Assembly: GCA_002104985.1 (NCBI GenBank)
Contig: MCGO01000142.1
Span: 1-64,000 of the forward strand
Direction: 5' to 3'
Length of the DNA stretch: 64,000 nt
DNA from: Rhizoclosmatium globosum
Lineage: Eukaryota; Chytridiomycota; Chytridiomycetes; Chytridiales; Chytriomycetaceae
Every line of letters starts with the position of its first letter. Positions within the stretch are counted from its first letter, which is position 1. Of the stretch, positions 1 to 7,933 are shown piece after piece. The position numbers were made by a program, and so were the translations under genes. The notes beneath the pieces were generated by a model. It ran no database searches. It saw only the letters and a program-made list of their open reading frames with translations, and had not been told where the DNA came from.

Positions 1-834
1 CTGCATGAGGTGTCTGCCGTTGCATCATCACACAGCCTCAATCCTAACATTGGGCAAACAAACAGACATTACTCACTCTTCTCCAAGAAAAACCGTCTGC
101 GCCAATCCCGGAATTATTGAATGAAGCATTTGTCAGGACTGACGCCCAATTATCTTCACGGAAACTGTCGTCAGGATGTACTGCTGTCGTTGCCTTCACA
201 AGGATAGAGGATCGCGAAAATCAACGAAAGGTGCGGAATTGGGAGGGGAGAAAAACGAGTCACTGAACGAGACACTTACATTTTTTACCAGCGCGTATTG
301 TACACGGCGAATGTTGGAGATGCACGAGCAGTTCTGAGGTATTCTTTTGTTTGATTTTATCGGTGTTACTCACCATCTTTGAAGTCGGGACGGAAAAGCC
401 GTGCGATGACATACGACCACAAGGGATCAGATCGCAATGAAGCGCAAAGAATCATGGAGTCGGGCGGATTTGTCGTCAATAACAGAGTGAATGGAGTTCT
501 CGCAGTTACTCGTGCTTTGGGAGATGCAACAATGAAGGACTACATCATTGGAAATCCATTCACTACCGAAACAGTCCTTGAAGACTCTGACTCGCTCTTG
601 GTTTTGGCTTGTGACGGAGGAGTGCATTAGAATTTTTTCTTTGTGAGTTAACGCGTATGATAGCTATGGGATGTGTGCTCCGACGAAGAGGCGGTTGCAT
701 TTGTTCACGAAGAGAGTAGGAGTAGCGTTCAAACTGTCAGTGAGGATCTCATGAATCTCGCCCTCGAGAAGTTCTCCACGGATAATTTGAGCGTGATGGT
801 CATTCGCTTTACGGATCAGAAGGTCTTTGGGTAA
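1..834 (+). CDS. PP2C-family protein phosphatase, 3' part (gene begins before the window)
   Basis: Metal-dependent Ser/Thr phosphatase of the PTC1-like PP2C family. Visible in order are [16 protein letters not shown] (about 170-225), an intron ending near 290, [12 protein letters not shown] (290-335), [35 protein letters not shown], a short intron near 615-664, then [10 protein letters not shown] to a stop at 832-834. GD and DG carry the acidic metal-site residues of the family. Coding before about base 100 is uncertain. The frame breaks near 405: one added base turns the text into the family-like [15 protein letters not shown], so a missing base is more likely than a true lesion. A Ser/Pro-rich reading frame at 891-1106 could be a C-terminal extension if an intron at 831-890 is spliced, but this is unproven. 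Confidence 0.85.
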
Positions 835-1112
835 ACGATGATGTTGATAATGAGAAATAAATCATGGGACCAGTTAATTCGTTGAGTCCAAATTCGTTGA
901 ATGCAAATCAGTTTGCAGAGTACAAAAATAGTTTAAGTTTCAATAAGCCTGGTTTATTCTCAGAAACCAATGACCTCCCAAAACCACACAAAGCGTATCC
1001 CATCTGCAGTACTATGATATCCCCTCCGTCGCCCAAAGAATGTACCCCCCAAAAGAAAAAACAAGCTGAACACGACGAATCCTCCATCAAATCACTGCTG
1101 CGATAAACGGAT

Positions 1113-1473
1113 TTACTGCTGGATGGTGACCTCAACCTCAACACCTGGCTCAATGTTGATGGAGGTGATCTGCTTAACAATCTCAGATGGAGAGTGCAAG
1201 TCGATCAACGCTTGTGGATCTTCAACTCGAATCTGTCCCAAGTCTTGGAACCCTCACCACAAGGAGTCTTTCTGGTGGTGATACGGAGAACCTTGGTTGG
1301 CATGCGGACTGGTCCCTTGACCTTGAGCTGCTTGTCCTTGGCACGGTTGATCAAGTCAGAGCAGACCTTCTCGAGGTTCTTGACGTTACGGGAGGTCAAG
1401 GTGATTCTGATGCGGTGGATCTTGGCCTCAATTGGGCTTCGATGTCCTTCTTGGCTGGAGCGACGTAAGACAT
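1113..1473 (-). CDS. RPS20: 40S ribosomal protein uS10 (RPS20)
   Basis: Small-subunit ribosomal protein uS10 (eukaryotic S20), part of the 40S head. The core [20 protein letters not shown] and the C-terminal [20 protein letters not shown] match the family across its length, about 119 residues. The ATG at 1471-1473 starts MSYVAPAKK. Two single-base gaps break the frame: near 1431 (CAA instead of an expected CAAA before the [12 protein letters not shown] segment) and near 1208 (CGTTG where CGTTTG would give HKRLIDLHSP). Adding one base at each restores the normal protein. In an essential, highly conserved gene this points to sequence error. Its 3' end faces the PP2C gene. Confidence 0.93.
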
Positions 1474-1957
1474 TTCTAAGGTTCTCAGCGGTGACTGTTA
1501 GTTTGGTTGTTTAGCGACAGGTCTTCATTTCGTTCAGGATGAGTTGGGAGACGGTCTTCAGAGTTCCATTGATGTTGAGGAGTAACAAAGAGTCGTTGGA
1601 TGGCCGATGGCAGACATTGGATGGCAGGTTGGATGGGATGGAGGCAAGGTCGAGATGTCATACCTCTGAAACTTTTTGAGGGTGGGCAAATAACTCAGAA
1701 TACTCCCCTTTCTCCTCAATATTATGAGAAGTAAAGCTGACTGAATATTATGAGCAACTATTCTCCTGAATTAAATTAGGGGATTTCTTCTTAATGTGCT
1801 CAATTACGGTAATGTACGGGACACATAGCAGCGGCCTGAACGATTGATCTCTTTCGTTCCATCAATTTCAATTTCAACTTGGAAATGTGGAAGAAGCATC
1901 AATTAGAATTGAATAGAACGATTGTGTGCAGTACTGTTCAAGAATTCTTTGAACGAA
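1474..1957. other. Intergenic stretch between divergent RPS20 and SNRNP27
   Basis: This 484-base gap holds the 5' flanks of two divergent genes. I see no further reading frame, RNA gene or repeat. The part nearest RPS20 may contain 5' UTR or an untranslated exon. Confidence 0.5.
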
Positions 1958-2825
1958 ATGTCTTCATATTATGACCTCGATGACCCGCGTAACTCACGCC
2001 GTGGCGGCGGATACGAACGACGTCGCTCTCGGTCACCTCCTCCTCGCGAATATGGAGGACGAGGTGGAAGAGGTATGAGTTTGTACCTGCGTAGTTAACA
2101 TTGCAACAACGCTCATTGTTCAAATGGACTAGGTGACATCGAAAGACGGGGAGGAGGAAGAGATAGAGACCGATATGAGGAAAGAAAAGACCGTGGAAGT
2201 GAAAGAGACAGAGAGTGGGAGAGGGATAGAGACAGGGGAAGAGATGGGTTGAGAGGGAGTGGATATGAAGGCAGAACAGGACGGGGAGGCAGAGATTATG
2301 ACAGGGAAAGACATGACCGAGACTACGAAGCTGACAGAAGCAGGGTTGGCGACAGAGGAAGGAATGATGTACGAGGAGCAAGGGATCAGTTTGGCGATTC
2401 AAGGTATACCGATAGAGACGAGCGATATGATTCGCATGAACGCGATCGAGAGGAAAGGAGAGGGCGCAGTCGAAGCAGATCGTAAGTACGCGTATATTCT
2501 GTAACTTTTCTGACCGGTAACTGCAGACGCGATGAAGACAAAAACAGCGGAAAAGAAGAAGATGAACAGCGTTATATTAGCGAAGGAGAGGAAGCTCCAC
2601 TGACGGAGGAGGAAATGATGCAAAGAATGCTCGGGTTTGGCGGATTCGAAACGACAAAGGTAAGAATTTATTATGTTAGGAACACTCCACTTACTTACTC
2701 TTCAATAGAACAAAAAAGTGCTGGGTACAGATGTTAGTGCAGTTAACATTGAGAGGAAAAGAACATATCGCCAATATATGAACCGACGGGGAGGCTTCAA
2801 CCGAAATCTTTCTCCGACTCGATAG
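1958..2825 (+). CDS. SNRNP27: U4/U6.U5 tri-snRNP 27 kDa protein homologue
   Basis: Spliceosomal tri-snRNP protein. It has an N-terminal RS/RD/RE-rich region and the diagnostic C-terminal SNRNP27 domain: EEEMMQRMLGFGGFETTK followed by KRTYRQYMNRRGGFNRNL. Four exons (1958-2072, 2133-2481, 2527-2659, 2709-2825) join in phase with GT..AG introns of 45-60 bases. About 235 residues, longer than the roughly 155-residue human protein because the RS-like region is expanded. The start ATG begins MSSYYDLDDPRNSRRGGGYE. It lies directly upstream of the U2 snRNA gene, so two spliceosome genes are adjacent. No frame problem was seen. Confidence 0.93.
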
Positions 2826-2907
2826 CAAATAAGATTAAAGAAATAAACATTATGAAAAAAAAGAAGAAAGAAAGAGAAAAAGAGAAGATTGAAATATGAA
2901 GCTGTGT

Positions 2908-2930
2908 AACAGCGACTACGGACTGCGCAT
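2908..2930 (+). promoter_or_regulatory. PSE-like element upstream of U2 snRNA
   Basis: CGACTACGGACTGCGCAT at 2913-2930 is identical to the sequence upstream of U1 (7553-7570). The match extends to 22 of 23 positions when the preceding AACAN is included. Its 3' edge is about 46 bases before the inferred U2 start, where the proximal sequence element of metazoan snRNA promoters lies. The role is inferred from position and identity. Confidence 0.75.
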
Positions 2931-2976
2931 CAACATTTCAGGATAAAAACACTGCTCACATCTTTTATTGTTCGGT

Positions 2977-3171
2977 ACAATCCTCTCAAGCCTATTGGCT
3001 AAGATCAAGTGTAGTATCTGTTCTATTTAGTGTGATAACTAAATCTGCGTACATTGTACGTATTCTATTATCACAATTATTTTTGAGCCTCTCCTGTGGA
3101 CCCTGTGTGCTTGCACCAGACCCGGGAACTGGTGTCGCTGGCCTCACACTGCCGCCTGCTGACGCCGAGCC
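2977..3171 (+). ncRNA. RNU2: U2 spliceosomal snRNA
   Basis: U2 snRNA pairs with the intron branch site in the spliceosome. The 5' region contains TTGGCTAAGATCAAGTGTAG followed by TATCTG, identical to conserved U2 stem I/branch-recognition sequence, with GTAGTATC at 3011-3018. An Sm-like site ATTTTTG lies at 3079-3085. Downstream, GGTGTC (about 3131) can pair with GACGCC (about 3161) to form a terminal stem. The 5' end was placed by aligning the GGCT box to known U2 numbering (2977-2979). The 3' end is approximate. An 18-base element shared with U1 lies just upstream. Confidence 0.93.
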
Positions 3172-3489
3172 CCTTTCCCTTCTCTCTTAACAAATGATGA
3201 AAACAATGAAAATGCAGCTGTAGAAATAGGTTTGCAATCAATGAAGGGACTGGGGGTTGTTGCAACATATTATTCTGATTTGTTGAGAGGAAGTAGAAGT
3301 GGTCCTGTGCTTAGAAGCACGCATGTCTGTCATATGTAGTGGGCATGTATTGTCCACTTTGTCCAAAATTTGCCTTCAATCTCCCCAACCAGCCACACCA
3401 TGACAGCGAAAGCGTGTGGTACTGAAAATGGACATCAGAGAACTCAACCCTTGTTGAGAATCACCATGCTTCTCCAGAAGTGAAGGCTT
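3172..3489. other. Gap between U2 snRNA and the retroelement
   Basis: About 320 bases downstream of U2 hold no reading frame or RNA that I recognise. Short open frames here on the minus strand are antisense to U2 and are not genes. Confidence 0.4.
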
Positions 3490-3900
3490 ACTGCCTATAT
3501 ATGTATTACTTCATGGGGGTCAAGAGAGTTCATTTGGTACACAATATTTCAAGACGGCAAAGTTAACTATTCGAGATTGGATTGCCAAAGACGAAGAAAC
3601 AGGAATGCTTGGAAGGAGTACTGTGAGAATGTATACCGAAAGTAGCAGCGGCGGGAACTGGAAGAGGAGGATTGAAACCTTCCTCATCAGTCACCATTGC
3701 TTGCAAATTCATTGTAACTTAATATAATAATTAGTTGCAGCTGTTTCGCTTTGTTTTATTATTGTTGAATACTATCTTGGATCATTACATCTGTGCCCAC
3801 ATGTGCGTCCTTCTGCGAATCTGATTGGTTCACACATCTGAAAATCTCCACTTTTTGCGCGCATTTTTCTAGTGTGGAGTTTGATTTGGCAACTACACCC
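3490..3900 (+). repeat. Left diverged LTR-like repeat
   Basis: The text TATATATGTATTACTTCATGG near 3498 and CTGATTGGTT...TTTTTGCGCGCA near 3821-3870 match similar strings in the same order near 6578 and 6809-6850. The middle is poorly conserved. Both copies are followed within tens of bases by ATGGA(G/A)GG, a plausible gag start. By eye identity is moderate, so the element is old. Confidence 0.55.
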
Positions 3901-4639
3901 GAAATGGAGGGCCATCGTCATCAATGTTGAGAGCAATCCAAACAAGAGACGTGAACACAGACAAAGCAATGCTAGTGAGCATGAAAGCCATGACACTGTC
4001 ACCAAGATTGGTCCTGGGAGACCACGTACGAACCTGTGTCATATGCAGCGGCAACAACCAGTGGAGCCTCTGACTCTGGAGCTCAACTCACAATCCTTGA
4101 CCAAATCTGGGCAGCAGCTAATGGGATCAAGAAAGCAACAAGGATGGCAATGACTGTGAAAGGATACGACAATGTGCCCAAACCAGTTGAGATGGATATA
4201 TCCAAACTCCTGGAATTTCGCAACCCAGCAGGTAAGCCTCCAAACCAACATATATGATAGCCGAAACAATACTGTGAGTCACAGGACTCTCAGCAACAGA
4301 CAGGAGACACCCCAGCACCAATATCCTTTGAATCGATACCAGACAAGTCGATATTATTTCCGACAAACCCAACACTCACAGCTGAGGAAACCCAGGCCCG
4401 AGAGCTGTAGCTCAATGAAAATGCGAAACTAGAACTATGGGTTAAGATGAACATCCCTGGATCTGAAGTAACAATGGACCTCTTTGACCACACCAAGCCA
4501 ACGTATATCCACCAGTACAAAGTGCTGTTTCACAGACAACCAGATGTGGACGCAAAAGTGCAGGTGTGATTTGCAGAGCGGAGCCTTTCTGAATGCGAAG
4601 GACATTGGACTCCAACTCCCCAATTATTGCCTCTTGAAA

Positions 4640-5680
4640 ATAGCAATACAAAAGAACTGACGCAGAAGGATAGCACCACAAATAGTCAACAGAGAATACA
4701 CCAAAACTAGGGTGTGCCTGGATATCCGAGCAGTGAATGCCGCAACTGTCGACTACAAGAGAATGTTCCCAAACTGCCGCGACGCCCTCAACACCATCGC
4801 CAACTCAGAAGTCTTCTCTACTCTAGACCTGGAGGAAGCCTATCAGCAGTTCTCTATCAAGCTGGAGCACTGCCACCTCACGTCTCTCACCTGGAAAGGG
4901 AAACAATATGAATTCAACTCACCGCCATTTGGACTTAAAAACATGCCAAACTTCTTCCAGGAACAGATGGAGAAACTCTTCAGTGGATTTGAAAACGTGG
5001 TCATCTATCTGGACGACCTATTCCTGTTCTCTGGGTCCTATGCCAAGCACACAGCACACCTCATCAAGGTCATCAAGCAGCTGACACATGTAAATCTCCG
5101 TATATCGTTCAAGAAATGGCAGTTTGCCCACAAGGAAGTAAGGCTCCTTGGGTTTATGAAGTCAGCAGCTGGAGTACGAATTGACCCAGACCGTTTTGAC
5201 GCAATTACCAAATGGAAGACTCCACGGGAATCTGATGACTACACTCCAGTTGGCCACATGCTGGGATTATTGAACTACCTCTGTGACCACATGCCCCACT
5301 ACTCAACACTTGTGGCACCACTTAAAGAAGTGCGAAACATCAAGAATCTCCGAGCAGTGAGGAATGACAAGCATGAAGCATCGCTTGAAGCATTGTGCCG
5401 TGCAGCTGCCGAAGCCCCAATACTGTCAACACCAGACTACACCAGACCATTCTTTGTTGCAACAGACGCTTCAAATTTTGGGATTGGAGGAATTCAATAC
5501 CAAAAAACCGACAATAAAGCCATGAAGTACATCCAGATGACAGCTAGACCTTCGTGGGTGGTCAGAAGAAGTATTCTGTGAATCATAGGTAACTACTAGC
5601 TATTGTCCACTGCCTGAACAAGCTCCATCCGCACCTCTACTGATCCAGGTTCCATTTAGAGACAGACCACAACTTGTTGA
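4640..5680 (+). pseudogene. Retrotransposon pol fragment: reverse transcriptase and RNase H
   Basis: A continuous frame from 4712 to 5581 shows reverse transcriptase motifs in order: CLDIRAVNAATV, FSTLDLEEAYQQF with a catalytic Asp, SPPFGLKNMPNFFQEQM, and YLDDL with the two catalytic Asp. An RNase H start follows (FFVATDASNFGIGGIQYQ). The rest of RNase H, including LETDHNLLTYKF, continues in another frame past a stop at 5579-5581, so the gene is broken. The order RT then RNase H and the motif spelling are Ty3/gypsy-like. Product would act in cDNA synthesis, but this copy is not functional as written. Confidence 0.85.
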
Positions 5681-6480
5681 CGTACAAGTTCAAGCAAAAA
5701 GAGCTCTCAGTTGTCATGCAAGGATGGGTGGATACACTACTGTCATATGACTTCACCATTTCCCATTGTGACAACGGGTCTGAGTTTACAAACAAGGTAG
5801 TACAATCCATCTTGGAAAAGGGCCGATGGAGAACCACAACACTGTACAACCCCATGGCCAAAGGGTTGGTCGAGCGACATGTCCAGTCAGTCAAGACAGT
5901 GCTCCTCAAGCTGTTGGAAAGCGACTTCACACACTGGCAAATGGACGTCCCATGGGTGCAATTTACACTGAATACACAAGTATCACGAACCCACAAGTCG
6001 TTTGCTAGAATGGGTGGAGCACCAACAGACTACGCAGCGACAGCAGGGCCGGCAGTGTCTGTGGAGGAGTTGGAGGCACAAGAAGCAGCAACAATGGCAG
6101 AACTTATTTTCCTGAGCATTGCAGAGTCCATGACCAACTACCACTGCTTAATGCGAGCAAAGTTTGATGCAACGCATAGTGTCAAAGACAACTGGTTCCA
6201 AGTGGGAGCATATGTTATGGCACTACCTGACACAAGAAACTTGAAGCTGGAACCCCGATATGAAGGACCGTACCGTGTAGTACATGCCACCAAGGGCGGA
6301 TCCTACCAGCTGCTGGATGCAGACGGATCGCTGCTGTCAAGACGCCACTCACCACAACAGCTCAAGCTCATCTCAGCTTAAGTCGAATACAACCCCACAG
6401 CGGAAGTTAAGAAAATTATGGACCACTGAGACGAGATAGACAGATCCAAGTCTTACTTAGTACAATGGAGTATTGTCTGT
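5674..6480 (+). pseudogene. Retrotransposon integrase 3' half with GPY module and chromodomain remnant
   Basis: The frame 5674-6381 begins in RNase H (LLSYDFTI) and jumps directly to the integrase core motif CDNGSEFTNKVV, then NPMAKGLVERHVQSVK and the C-terminal GPYRVV module. The integrase zinc finger and the first catalytic Asp are absent, so an internal deletion near 5770 is inferred. After the stop at 6379-6381 the same frame continues with VEYNPTAEVKKIMDH, a second stop, and RSKSYLVQW, which resembles a chromodomain. Confidence 0.8.
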
Positions 6481-6559
6481 TTTGTTCAAAATCGGATTTT
6501 TGCGTCCTTTTTTGATCCGAGTCTTCCGAGGTTTTTGTATTCACGCATACTTGCCATAC

Positions 6560-6895
6560 ACCTCAGGGCTTTATATGTGTTTATATATGTCTTACTTCAT
6601 GGAAGTCAAATGAGGCCATCTAGTCCACCTTTTTGAGAAGTCGAAATATATCAATCAACCAAAGTTCCAGTTCCATTAATTGGTCAAGATTCACATTTAA
6701 AAAAGAATAGTTTCGAGTTGTAGAATGTTGGTAACACGCTTAATTTATTCATTGTCATTCAGGATATTCAGAATCAAGTTAGTGGAGGAGCTAGGATCCT
6801 GGCATCTGATTGGTTGACGCAGGTTTCCATCTCCTTTTTCTGCGCGCAGATTTTCTGCTCAAAGTTCAATTTGGCGCTGCGCGCGCAATACAATG
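6560..6895 (+). repeat. Right diverged LTR-like repeat
   Basis: Partner of the left repeat, with shared strings at its start (TATATATGTCTTACTTCATGG) and end (CTGATTGGTT...TTTTTCTGCGCGCAG). It is followed by ATGGAAGGACAAG, so it may be the 5' LTR of a second, mostly deleted element instead of a simple 3' LTR. Confidence 0.5.
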
Positions 6896-7547
6896 GAAGG
6901 ACAAGAAAGCTCCACAATCATGGGTACCTTATAAAGACGTCAAATTCATGAGAGTCTACCACAATCACATCAACCCAACGTAAAACCTACCAAATGCACA
7001 AAGTGTGGTGCCACAGGCTCCAGCAACGTGTTAGAGGGGGAGTGATGTTGTATTGACTGGGGAATTCAGGATATCTTCATAGTTAAGACACACCTTAGCG
7101 CCATTGTTTCTTCTATTATTTTATTGCTTGCTTTATGCCATGTTTGGTTGGCATTAACCTTTTTATCAAATAGATGGCTGTTCCGAGGGGCCTGCCAACC
7201 TTGATCCCGGATCTATGGCAACCGGAACCTCGCAGAAGTCTACATAACCAAATGATAGTGCTCTAAGGAGAACACCACACCGTAAATATTTTCATCATTT
7301 GTTTTTGGAAGGATTCTCATCCCGAAGGAGAGAGGGGTTTCAAAAATTCATTACACTCTCCTTATGGCCCTACCACACGGCAATCTTTAGTAAAAGGCGA
7401 AAGATTGAAGCGCAGTTGCGATAAAGCCAGAGAGGATAACGGTTGATGAAAGTGCTGTTGAACAAAGTTATACTGTTTGACGACTGCGCACAAAGGGTGG
7501 TGAGCCAATCAAATTAGTTTCTGTGTATGCGTTACACAACAATGTGA
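6896..7547 (+). other. LTR-element debris and U1 upstream region
   Basis: The stretch starts with a short gag-like reading frame. Near 7029-7050 it has a purine-rich tract AGAGGGGGAG followed by TGATGTTGTATTG, the pattern expected at a polypurine tract next to a 3' LTR. No matching upstream LTR copy was found. From about 7260 to 7547 I see no gene, only the region upstream of U1. Confidence 0.4.
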
Positions 7548-7570
7548 AACATCGACTACGGACTGCGCAT
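7548..7570 (+). promoter_or_regulatory. PSE-like element upstream of U1 snRNA
   Basis: CGACTACGGACTGCGCAT at 7553-7570 repeats the U2 upstream element exactly. Its 3' edge lies 44 bases before the U1 start ATACTTACCTG at 7615. Two partial copies, GACTGCGCA at 7482-7490 and the inverted core GCGCAGT at 7410-7416, lie further upstream and may be chance. Confidence 0.75.
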
Positions 7571-7614
7571 TCGGCAAGCAAATAAATTCCAGTTTCTCTG
7601 CTCCGTTAAAAAGC

Positions 7615-7778
7615 ATACTTACCTGAGTCGGAGGTGCCGGTGATCATGAAGGCCGGTTCTCCATGGATGGGTTTGGCCATTGCACACACGTTGCTGGGCC
7701 CGTCTGTGCACAACTCCCTCGGGGGTTCGTGGGACTATAATTTTTCTATCGGGAGTACTGCTTTCGAGCGGTCTCCTG
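7615..7778 (+). ncRNA. RNU1: U1 spliceosomal snRNA
   Basis: U1 snRNA recognises 5' splice sites. The 5' end ATACTTACCTG is the invariant splice-site-pairing sequence. Stem-loop I carries GATCATGAAG, one base from the U1-70K loop. Stem-loop II carries CCATTGCACAC, the U1A loop core. An Sm-like site AATTTTTC lies at 7739-7746. A terminal stem GGGAGTACTGC...GCGGTCTCC closes the 3' end. Length of about 164 matches the family. The 3' end is approximate. It is read toward the 3' end of the CH-domain gene. Confidence 0.95.
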
Positions 7779-7933
7779 GCCTCCCCTCCCTCAAAGTAAA
7801 TGTCGAAATCAGAAACATTGCAGTGGTCGATTATGGAATACAAAATAGCGAGTTAAACTCTCAACAAACAAGTAATAATAAAGTATTTCAATAGCGTACT
7901 CCGAAAATAAAGAAAAAAAGATACCCAAACTAA

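Larger units (their letters stand above)
3490..6900 (+). mobile_element. Degenerate Ty3/gypsy chromovirus-type LTR retrotransposon
   Basis: An LTR retrotransposon remnant inserted between the U2 and U1 genes. Order: diverged left repeat (about 3490-3900), broken gag-like text (3900-4680), reverse transcriptase with YLDDL, RNase H, integrase 3' half with a GPY-type end, a chromodomain-like tail (6380-6470), then a diverged right repeat (about 6560-6895). Stops and frame changes occur throughout, and protease was not recognised. The chromodomain tail places it with chromoviruses. It is almost certainly immobile. Limits are approximate because no target-site duplication could be identified. Confidence 0.8.

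Noticed and set aside
864..1106. Independent small protein gene
   Set aside because: It overlaps only the 3' side of PP2C and has no family match. It may be a PP2C extension through an intron at 831-890, but this cannot be shown.
1187..1514. Two plus-strand reading frames over RPS20
   Set aside because: They are shadows of the minus-strand ribosomal protein gene.
3077..3268. Minus-strand reading frame
   Set aside because: It is antisense to the U2 snRNA.
4039..4681. Several minus-strand reading frames in the retroelement
   Set aside because: They overlap plus-strand gag and pol remnants and resemble no family.
2913..7570. The paired 18-base repeats as a target-site duplication of the retroelement
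   Set aside because: They lie 44-46 bases upstream of U2 and U1 and do not touch the LTR-like ends. The U2 gene itself sits between one copy and the element.
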